From assembly GCF_905475395.1 (NCBI RefSeq), contig NC_058339.1, forward strand, positions 53,329,172-53,393,171: DNA of 64,000 nt, in the 5' to 3' direction. Both the position numbers and the translations under genes were made by a program. Each line of letters starts with the position of its first letter. Within the stretch, counting starts at the first letter, position 1. The notes under the pieces are model-generated. The model searched no databases. It saw only the letters and a list, made by a program, of their open reading frames with translations, and was not told the origin of the DNA. Source of the DNA: Chrysoperla carnea. Lineage: Eukaryota; Arthropoda; Insecta; Neuroptera; Chrysopidae. Of the stretch, positions 47,801 to 59,800 are shown one piece after another.

Positions 47801-50800
47801 TTTGTAAAATAAGGATTCATAAGAAGTCGTTATCGGTTCATAAGTAGATGAAATGTAATTGAAATTAGGTGTAGGATTGTATCGGGGTATTTGGTAAGAA
47901 CTGATTGGAACGTTGCTATACGGACTATATGGATTATTTCCGAAAGGTTGTTGATTTAATAAAGAATTAAAGTATTTCATTAAATTACTGGAAGGATTAT
48001 TCTCCGGGCTAAATTCATTTCGATAAGGATTATAACTTGATGGATATGACGGATATATGTATTTATTATTACTTGGGATCATTGTTTGACGGTTTGGGTT
48101 TAGGTCGAAGTTTGGGTTGTATGGAATTCCATTTATGGTGATTGAAGTATAAGGTTTTTTACTCAATTTTTCAATTAAGTTTCCGAAAAAGGGTTCGTAA
48201 TTTGTAGGTGTTGCATATGATAATTGGGTTGTTGGAGTCGTCGTGAATATCATAGTATGCGGAGATTTGTTTGTATATTTAGGAACACCTAAGTGGGTAT
48301 TAGACTGCCCTAACTGTTGAGGAGAAATTGTGTGCGATTTGTTTTGCTCCGGTAAAGTATTCAAGATATTTACTTCGTGTGTATGATTAATAGTTGCATT
48401 ATCTGCTGTTATATTGTATAATTCGAGAATATCAACGAATTTAAACCGTTTTCTATTTTTTGGGCAAGCATATTGGATATTTAATTTCTTTTTATCGATT
48501 TCCGATAGATGTGTGCGCTGTCCAATTGTGCTGGTTTTATTCTGCAAGATACAAAACAAACAAAGCTGTAATAAATAATAAAAAACTTATGAGCAGCAGA
48601 GCTCCATAACTAATGACATATTTTCCCTTCAATAGATGCTTCTTATTATTTGATGTTTTATATTGAAATGAGATTTTTGCCTTTTCTTAAAAAAATGAGA
48701 CTCTAGACTATGTACTAAATTTCATTTAAATCGGTTTAGTTGTTTAGGCGTTTTTGCGTAACATACAGACAGACAGATATAAAGACAGATTTACTTTCGC
48801 ATTTATAATATTATAGTAAGGTTTGTTTAAGATTTCAATTCAAACTTAATCTCTATTCTTGCTACTTACCAATGGGACAATCGTAGCTAATGCTGGATCA
48901 ACTGTAAACGCTGTTCTCGAATAATGCGTGACACTTTCATAATCATACGGTAGATTAAAATTTTCAACTTCAGAAAAATCTAATATTTCAAAATTTGATT
49001 GTGATCCTGGTGCCACATTATCCCATACAATGCGTATATACTGATCACGATCGGGACGCATATGTTCATGTGTTTGTCCTAAAATATGTAGTAGCTCATG
49101 CAAACTATTTCCCGGTAATAGAAAGCATTGATTTATATTTAAGTTGATTTGGGATTGTATATTCTCGTAATTCGATTGACCAATATCAGAAAAACATCCT
49201 GGAAAAAAGTGAATACAATTGAAAAGTGTAAAGTTGTCATTTAATGAATGATAAGTTTCTGAAATATTGACTGAAATTACTTCGGGGTAAGGTCCGTTTG
49301 TAAACGATGTCAAATGGACCCGATTTTTCTACAAAGTCTTTGTATAAAATAATTTTCCCGATTTTCTGCATTATTTGAAAGGGGCCACAAAAAATCGAGA
49401 AATATTTTTTTTCGGACTAGGTGATTGGGTAACTTTGACCCTAAAAATACAAAATTTGGGTTCAATTAACGCTTGAGTGAATAGTTTTCGTTTAACAGGA
49501 TTATTACTCCTCGTATACGATTTTTGCGGATATTTCATAAATCACTCGCCCAATCGTCAAAAGCACCCAATTTTTATGTTTTTTTGGATCAAAATTACTC
49601 TACCAATTTTTTCCAATTTTCTTAAACTCTGAGGTAAAAAAAGTTGAGAAAATCGTTTCGGAATTCAGGAAATTTTGTTTCGGAATTTAATAAGACTTAG
49701 TGTATAGAATAATTGTGATCCAAAAAATATAAAATTCATCAATCAATCGTTTCGTATTTAAGAATTGAATGAGTAGAATATGAAATATCGCCTAAAATCC
49801 TGTACGAAAGGCTTTTATTTTAAACCGATTCTAGAGAAACTGAAGATTCTGGAATGTTTTTAAATCTAATCTTCAAATATGCTAAATTTAAATATTTGGA
49901 GTTTATTTTACCTTAATCCATAAATACGAAAATCCTATTGATTTTGCTACTGAACAAGTTGCTGAGTTATCGACTGTAGATTTTAGTCGATATCTCAGAA
50001 TTCAATCATCGAATCGTCAAAGGGATCTTATTTTTGAATTTTTTGAGTAAAAATTACTTTTATTTTTATCAAAATCACAGACAAAAAAATTTTACTGTTC
50101 TTTCGCTAAATTTTGAAGTATTCCTTTAAATGGTTTTACTTTTAAGAGAGGGTAAATTCTCTTATCACCATTCCCTAGATTTACGGTCTTTACTTATAAT
50201 AAAACAATCGTTTTAGCATAGATTCAAGATAATGAAAAAGAATTTTCTGTGATTTTTTTTCTGTGACTTGCCACCTTTGCCATCCAAGTTTATTTTAGAA
50301 AATCCCCTGAGACATAAATTATAATTTTCTTTGAGTTTTTGTATTGAAAAGTTAAAAATTTCAAACATACCTTGTTCATCGCCAGTAATATTTAAGAATG
50401 GTAACTGAGGATACGTTCGAATTTGATTTATATCAATTGGAATAAATTGAACACAATTACTCGTTGCAATTGAAATAGTTCTCATTGCGTTTAATAAGAC
50501 TGTTAATGCATGATTGTCGTTCTCTGCAAAAGTAAATATATTATATAAGGAAATTTTTGGAAATACTACACAAAACAAGAAAAACTTCTGGAAATACTTA
50601 CTTATTATTTCGTTAACAAAAAATGGTACAATTCCTTCTTTCCAAAATTTCGCTTTCTTTAAAAATGTTCTTCTATTACCTACTTCTGAAGAAATTCGTA
50701 AATCACCTTCTGCAAACTCTCCCAGTTCATAATTCTTAAAAAACGCCCACGGATCCACTGTAAAGAAAAAAAATTAGATTGCCGTTAATAAAATATGTTA

Positions 50801-53800
50801 AGAAATACTTTACAGATAGGCGAAAAACGGGCTGAAAATCGAATCTATGGTTGAGTTTATTTTGAAATATATATCTAGCTTACTGCAATAATTCTCATTC
50901 ACGTTTACCTCGAAACATAACGATTGAAAGTAGAGTTCTATCAAAACTAAGTGGCACTGAACAAGAGAGAGTATAGATACGAGTGCACATACATATACAT
51001 CATACACTCTCTCTTGCTCGGTACCACTTTGTTTTGATTTAACTCTATCAATATTTGAGTTTGTATAAATATGATTTGAGTAGTTGATTGTATTTAAAAA
51101 TTATAATAAATAATATAACTAATCGTCACTTCCACCGTTTAAATTATAACGATATATATTGAGTAATCGTGATGACAGACGGACAGACAGACAACCGGAA
51201 ATGGACTAATTAGGTGATTTTATGAACACCTATACCAAAATTTTGTTCATAGTATCAATATTTTTAAGCGTTACAAACTTGGGACTAAACTTAATATACT
51301 ATGTATTTTTCATATACATGGTATAAAAACTATCGTCATTGAAAGGTCATGAACGCATAGTTTTCTGTAAGTTTGTCTATCAAAAGTTGCCATCAAAAAG
51401 TTTTATTTTTATTTTTTATTTTTTAGTAATTTAAGGATTCTACTCTCTTAATGACAAAGTCATCAAAATTATAGAAATAAATCAATAGAAAACGGTTCAC
51501 AATTAGGGAATATATATCATGTAACACACCATGATGTTACAAAATAAAAAAAACATCGCATTGATAATCTCCTTGTTTTTTGTCGGCCAAAAAAACACAA
51601 CGGGCTTCTCATGACATCGCACGTTACCTTATATTTCACGACGCTTCCACCAAATATCTATTATGTATTGTTGACTATCTATGAACTTGCAAGTCTTGTT
51701 TGGTCATGCATAATGTGTAAGAGTAAAATCAAAGTGCAATACCAAGTATTCCGTGACCAAGCTCAATATGCAAGAGAAACGGCAACATACTTTCGATCAA
51801 AAACTAATTAATACGAAAATATAATATTTTCGGTCCCGTGCATTTATAACGTTGCTTTTACAAAGGTTTCCTTCAAAAGAAGAAGAAAAAATCCAATTTA
51901 ATTAACTATTAATCAAATTACACTTATCATTTCGATTCAATCACCTATAAATCAAAATTTGAAAAATTCTTACAAATTACACACCTACTATGTAATTTAA
52001 GAAAACAGGTAACCATGCTTAAAATTTGTTTAAATTATATTTCAATTAAAATTAATAATTAATGATTTAAAAAAATTTGTTCGAACAATGTATATGATTT
52101 TTTATTTATTTTGATAATTTCATTTTGTATTGAATTATTAATGAAAATGATTACAAAATGATAAAATTAGATTAATAATTTCGTTTTTTATTATTCTCAA
52201 ATAATATAATTAATTGAAGATATAAAATAAACTATTATAATGAATAAAAATTAGTTATTTATTAAATATATTTTCAATTGAAGATAAATTTTAACTTTTT
52301 GATGGAAAGTTATTGCATTTCAAAAATAAAAATTATGATAAAATTAAAAAGAATATATGTTTACGTTTTGACTATAAAATTTTTACAATAATTGAAATTT
52401 AGCACAAAACGCTTTTTACGATATAATGTTTTTTTTTTTTTTTTTAATTTAAAGAAATTATTTTCTACCTTTTAGTTCAGCTAGTTACAAAAGCGTGTTT
52501 TTTAGTGTTTTAAACTATTATTTATTTTGTGTTTTTTCCTTTGACTATTATTTATTTCTCAAAAATTCAGTATAAATATGGTGGGAGCGCAAGTAAATGT
52601 ATATATATTCAGATATAGTAATCGTTAATTATGAAACTCCTGATGAGGATAATCAAATAATTGTATTACTTATTAAATTATTGTATTGTCATCGGTCCTT
52701 GATAAGTATGCCAAATTTCGAGTTAACCCGACGTTTTGAAGGTGGTCAAAATCATGTGCAAAGTTTCCGTTACATACATACATACTAACATACGTATTTA
52801 GCTAATAAAAGCGTGTTAAAAGCCTTTTTTTTCAACACCAACTCACACTTTTTGTCGTTAAACAAAACAATTTATTTATCTAATATCATTTTTAAATAAA
52901 AAATAATTTGGTTAGCGTCATATTTACAAATCTTTGGTTTGTTTACCAACGCTTTGTTTTTTTGGCCAACAAAGTTTGGTTTAATCAGAAGGCATCGTTA
53001 TTTGTCAATTTTAAGCACCTTAAAGAAAAATATTTTGATGTATTAGTCTATGTTATTAGTCTGACCTTAATGGGCTATTTACACCACCGTTTGTTCTTAT
53101 TGTACTTAATTAATTTCATTAAAAGTTGTATGTAGTATTTTATTTTAAATATTGATTATCAAAAACATTTTTGAAATATGAGCTATAATAGGTGGACAGT
53201 TTACCTGGACAGTTCTCAGCTTCATGTGTGTGTAATTCAATCGCATTTATAAAATTTAATTATTAACGTAAAAGCTTGAGGTGGTCCGAATTATCCTTGA
53301 TATTTTAAATTGAGCCATAGGAAAAATTATTTCTTACTTTTTAATACAATAAATCCTTATTTAAAAAGTTTCTTAAAAAGTATTTTTATTTGAAGTAAAC
53401 TCTGCTTGGACTTGTAATTTGATTTTCAAATACTAAAACTTATCAATTCAAACTTGGCTCAGTGATATTGCGGGCAAAAATTCCTTTCATATACAGTCTG
53501 TTTAAATTTGGACATGCTTAAAGAACAAATATTACAAATAATTTTTTTTACAAAATTAATAAATTCGTCTGATTAATCTTATAAATGTATAACTTTTCAC
53601 ACACGGTATGCGCATCTTGTTTACCTTCATATTCGAATCTTATTACATTTTAATTAGATTATCATCTTTAAAAAATATCAATCAAGATATACTTTAATAT
53701 CAAAACAATTTAAAAAAAATTGTATTCAAAAATTATTTTTTTCAATTTAAATTCAAAATAATCAACGAAAATGAATTCTTATGATGATTAATAATTTTGT

Positions 53801-56800
53801 AACTCTAGAGCCTTTTATTCACATGGAAAATTTAAAAAATTAATTTTCTCATACTCAAGGATAATATTTTGGGATGGGATATATGCTTAGAAATTAGAGG
53901 AAATTTGATAGAAGTGTATGTATTTTTCGAAAATTAAATAAAAACATACTTTTGGTGCTTTTTCTAAAGTACCTAATTATTAACGGAGAAACACTTCGAC
54001 TGACGGCTGGCTACACTATGTTGAACGTAACGGAGATAGGTAGTTTTTTTAATAAATCCCTTTTATAACCCCTAGATTAATATTTCAGGTGTTTTCTGCT
54101 ACTTTTGGGAGTTTAATTGAAAGTTTGGGATTACATCTCCAGCGACCCCTTTTAGTTCAAAAAAGCTGCAATGCGGTGTGTAAGATTGTTAACAAGGTGG
54201 ATCGATGTTCAAGCGGCAGTTAATTTCAGCTAATTGAGTTAGAGGATTGAATTGATTTAGTATCAAGGATGTGCCTTCTTACTCTTTTATGTCGAAATAT
54301 TACGAATTTTCGTGGTTTTTAAAACTTTTCAAAACCTTTGAAATTGAGCTTGTGGAAGTACCCTTTATGAGTGTTTACAACACCCCAACCCCTCCCCCGT
54401 TAACTTTAGGAAATACCTTTTGATATTGTCTACTTAGAAAGCAGAAATATGACCTTGGTGGTGAAGCTCCGCTGTCTCCAAGTTTTTTAATTATACTAGC
54501 ACAAAAAAATTTATTATTGGTTGTTGATATCGTAAATATTCTGTTTTACAATTAAACAATTCATTATAAATCGATTTTACAATTATTTTGTTATACAAAT
54601 ACCAAATTTGCCGTCTAGTTTTGTATAATGCCAAAATTAATAACCATCTATTGTTTTAAGAATAAAATATTTTATTTTTATCTTCATTCTAAGGTCTTAG
54701 AAGTAAAAATAGTAGCTATTATTACTGCAAGGGCCTTGAACGTAATTTCAGAAATAAAGATTTTTTATTCCATTTTCTATTGCCTATTAGGGTAAACCCA
54801 CTAGTAGTGGAAATAGACTATATTGATTTTTTACAATATTTAAAATTATATCGAAAGCGTTTTTTCCTGGTCCTCGGATTAGCCCAAAACTGCTTTATTT
54901 AGGAAAAATTATTTATAATCCTATTCTTGAGTTTTGTTTCATCAACTCGAAAAGTTTATATCACGAAAAGTGTCTTAGCTCTGTTACGATTCAAATTGAA
55001 TATATTGCACATTAATGTCGCAATTTTTAATGACTTTTCTATTTGTGTCTCATCTTATTAGAATAAAAGAAATGCATATTTATCAGTTGTTGCCTTTCTC
55101 TTACTTTGAAGAGCAAAAGCGAATTTTCGAGACTTTCCCTACTAAAAAATGTTTAAGGATCGCCATAATCTATATTTATATCTATAACGCAGTAATTTGA
55201 GTGGTTACGCCAGGAGTAGCATGGATATAACACTAATGACTCTGTGTAGTCTACAAATCGGATTTTTTTAATGTTAATAAATTTATTGCAATTTTATTGA
55301 TATCTTCATATCCATAAAGATCCAGATCTAGAATTCTGGATCTATAGCCCTTCTTGAATACCACCCTTTATTATTATGATTAAGTTATTACGATTACTTT
55401 TAAATTAAAATAAATATTTCGATGTTGTAAGTATTACATAATTATAGATGTAAAAAAATATTAAATAATTAGACATAAAACTTCTATGTAGTAAATAGTA
55501 ATTTGAGTGGTTACGCCAAGAGGAGCATGAATATAACACTATTGACTCTGTGTAGTCTACAAATCAGATTTTTGTTATGTTAATAAATTTATTGCAATTT
55601 TATTGATATCTTCAATTATGTATTAAAACATAATTATGTAATTAAAATAAAGGTATAAAATTTATTTCAAGCTTATGACCTAGACAGTAATTCAGTCTTA
55701 CAATATTATGTAGTACATCTATACCTATTATTTATTAAACTTATTTTAATTTTCCAAAATAAGGAAGTTAATGTAATCGATCCGACATAAAAAAAATTAT
55801 ATTCATATAAAGATATACTGATAGCTGTGGAACCCTATTTTATTAGTATTAGGACACGCTTGTAATCAATTTATTTAACTTAAAAACATTTTTAGTAAAC
55901 CTTCAGAAATGAATAAAAATTTTATGCATAAAAATGTAATATCATCGGTGATGACCATATCAGAGTAGAAAGTTTTATAGCCAAATTTTTAATAGTCCAT
56001 TGCCATTGATTGATTTTTTAATATTTTGGAAAAATTTAAAAATTCGATTATGTGAACTGTATAAATTTTCTCAGAGAAAACACAGAATGTTATAAAAATC
56101 TAGAGCGGGAATACACTCGATTTTAGCATACACGCATATTAATTGAAAAATTATATGTAAAAAACCGAAAAATGAAATTTTTTAAATAGATATTATTTTA
56201 AAAGATATTTAGTTCCTATGTATTTTATAATCTACCCCGTGTTTATTAGCGAATTACCGAAGGAAGTGGAGTTATTGCTTTTGTACTGATGGTGAAATTT
56301 TGGAAAAATTTCTTCAAATGTTCATCGATCCTATCTACTATGTACCTATATACGTTAATGTATCTGTAAACTCTCTGCAATTTAAGTCCGATTTGAATAA
56401 AATTTGTTATAAAGAATGGTTTTGGTATTTGAAAGGTCAAGTTCGTTAATGAGAATGGTGGGGGCGGTTCTGCAAAGTACAAAATTTTGAATTTTTTCAA
56501 AATAAAAAATATTTTTGTATTTTTTAATCAATTTTGAGCAAAAAAGTACTCTTGTGATTTTTTCTTTAGACGCTTTGTTTTTGAAATAAAAATTCTTAAA
56601 AAGTATTCTATTTTTAGAAAAATGTGTTATTTTACAATCTCTGAGGAAGTTCGTTTAGCTAACGCTTCTCCTACTATATAGATTTTTTTTAAATTTAAAC
56701 ACCATTATAAATGAATACTGTCGTATTTATTATGGTAATTTTTAACCATTACATAATCCAAATTATCTTCACTTGAATTTTGTTAGATGCAGTTTCATCA

Positions 56801-59800
56801 TACTGCATGTGAAAGGCAAAAAATATACTTCAATCTATCTTGGGCGAAATGTTGACTGAATAATACTTTTAAAACAAAAATTCTGAAATTTTTTCAATTG
56901 GTTTAAAAAAAAAACAAAACAAAACATTTAAGACAAATTACAATAAAAATTTTTAACAATTCGTCTCGCCCTAAAATAAATACTATTTCGCAAACAATTT
57001 TTCCGTTGTGTACTTCTTATCTTTTTTTATAAGACATTTATAGTGTGTATAAATAAACAAGCGCGGTGGATTCAATTTTCATTTTTACAAATAATTAAAA
57101 AAATCTATTACCTATCAAAAAAATTTGTACAATTTTTACAACAACTGTTATTTTAAGAAATACCAACAATTAATTTAAATCAGAATTCCAACGAATTTTT
57201 CGAGCTGAATAATAATGTCTTCTAATTATGTTGTCAAATTTTTGAAACCAAGTGAATGTCACGATTGATTATAAAAGATATTAAAAAATTTTAAACAAGT
57301 TATATAAAAGTAACTAAATAAAATTGAAAATAATTAAAATTAAAAATTGAAAATATTAGTTTATATAACTTAATTAGATAATTAACTTAAATTGAAATTC
57401 AGAAAAATTCCGTAAACGTTATCCATTAATTTTAATTGTGTTCCAGTTCACAAAAATCCAATTTTGATAAGATTTTATTTTTTGCATACCTACACACAAA
57501 TTAGAAAATTGGTAGTAGATCGGTCATTTTAAAAATCAAATGAAACCTTACCTCTCACATATTTTAATTTTATAGGATTTCAGTGGAGAGTCAGTAATTA
57601 AACCATAAAAATTCACCAAATTAAGAAGGTTTTGTTTCACTTCTTGTAATATATTGCCTAAAATCTGGTACTAACAGCTTCTTCTTTCCGAGACGATTCT
57701 TAAGATTCTCGATAAAATAAAATAAATAAAATACTCATCTTATCCGTAAAAAAGCTGTTTTTGGAGCTTTATTACCTTAAATGATCCAAAGATAAAAAAA
57801 TCTGGTTAATTTTGCTTTTTGTGAAAATCTGGTTGAATTTTACGACATGTTTTTGACTAAAGAAATCATCCCATGTGTATGATTTGAATCGAAATATCAG
57901 AGGCTACTCGCCCTATCGTCAAAGGTACCCGATTTTTAAATTGTTAGGGTCAAAATTTGCTCAGATTATAATTTTTATCCAAATCGGGTATCAACAAGTT
58001 TTTCTGATTTTTTACAATTTTTTTCAGGGCTACCCACTCCTTTGAAAAATTGAGAAAATCACAAAAAAATTGTTTCAGAATTTGACTTGGTGTATAGACC
58101 CAAAAAATTGAATTCGTTTAGCGATTGGGTATGTGTTTTTTGATTTTGCGAGAAAACAACATGATGAAGAAATTGCTTCGCGATGCCAGCCCTTGTATAT
58201 CGATTTTAACCGGTATCTAAGTCAACTAAGTATCGGTATATGTGAATCAATCAGTGTATGTTAAAACGGAAGCTGAAATTCACATATTAAGCAATTAAGG
58301 TTAAGCGAACATCTATAGATTAAAAAGTTTAAAACTTCTAATTTTAATCTAATTTCGTCTGGCGAAGAATTTTGTAAATATCTTAATTAAAAAGGTAAAA
58401 AGTTCACAAAAATTTCCGTCCATCCAAACGGGCAGAGTCAAAAAAAAAATTACTTAAATACGATGAATGTTCAAAAAAATTGAGATTGTACTCTAAAATT
58501 GAAGTGCATTGTCCGATCAACATTAAAGAGTAAAATTGAAGTGTAGTGTCCGATCAACCTAAATTAATGCTTTCAAGAGTATCTTCAAGAAATAAAGTAG
58601 ATTACTTAGATTAAAAACAAAAATACCTCAATTTTAATTGTAATATTCTTTACATGAAAAAATTATAATTACTCCATAAAAACCAGGGACATTTAGAATA
58701 ATTAAAAAATATAAATAAAAAACATAATAAAAGTTGATAGTTGATTCGGTTGATACTGTTGGAAAAACTAATGAAATACTAGTAATAATACTAATCAAAA
58801 TACTTTATTTTGAATTTTCAAATTAATTAGGTAGAAGGTGATGAGATAAAAGTTGAACTTATTTAATTTATAAAAAAAAATGGATCGTGGTTCCCTTACT
58901 TTAAAATAATTTCATGTAAAGGAACTCCTCTTCGAGTTAAAAACAACGCTGAATTCATTTTTATACCATGCATACTTGAAATATATCTATCAAGGTATAA
59001 TAAGTTTAGTGCCAAGTTTGTAATGCTTAAAAATATTGATGATACGAACATAATTTTGGTATAGGTGTTCATAAGTCTAAAATTAACTCAGTCAATTGTG
59101 TGTTTTCACATTTTTAAAAATAAATTAAGAATTTCTGTTTCTAAACAGACCCATTTTTTTTATTAAAAAATGGATTAATCTCATTTTTCATTAAACTTCT
59201 AAACAAAATAAGCACTGCGAAGTCAAGAATGTAGTTCACTAATCATGTTTACATATCTAACACAAGTGAACAAAACTAAAAAATAAAAACTACATAAATC
59301 AAAATCGGTTCATTCGTTTAAGAGCTACAATGACACGGATAGGCAGATAGTAGATATTCACGTTAAACTAATAATAATAATTTTTTGCATCAGGAGTTAA
59401 AAATTAAGTTTGATGTGATTTGTGACGTGGAAGAACAAATGGGAAATATTTTTTGCACAAAAACAGCATGGTATTTATCTCGAAAAGGCGTAAATTTAAT
59501 ATAGAAATCATTTTTAAATAATAATGCAGTGACCCAACGTCTAAAATTTAAAAGAAGTGTATCAAGAAATATTATATCATTTATATCAATATAAAATTGA
59601 AAGCCTTACTACACTTCTCTTTGGATTTATAAAAAAAAATGTGCCTGAATTACATAGAATTTTATTTAACAGCCTGCCTTGCCATTAAAATGAATTAGAA
59701 ATTTGTAAGTAAAAAGTTTTTATTTTCTTTTTTGATACAAACAATAACACTGATACGATAGAACATATTGTATATAGTTTTTGGAGTGATTAATTCAAAT

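Noticed and set aside
51611..51811. 66-codon ORF with a protein-like C-terminus (VQYQVFRDQAQYARETATYF)
   Set aside because: It is a short isolated ORF in a large intron without splice sites or a family match. It could be a mobile-element remnant but cannot be supported.
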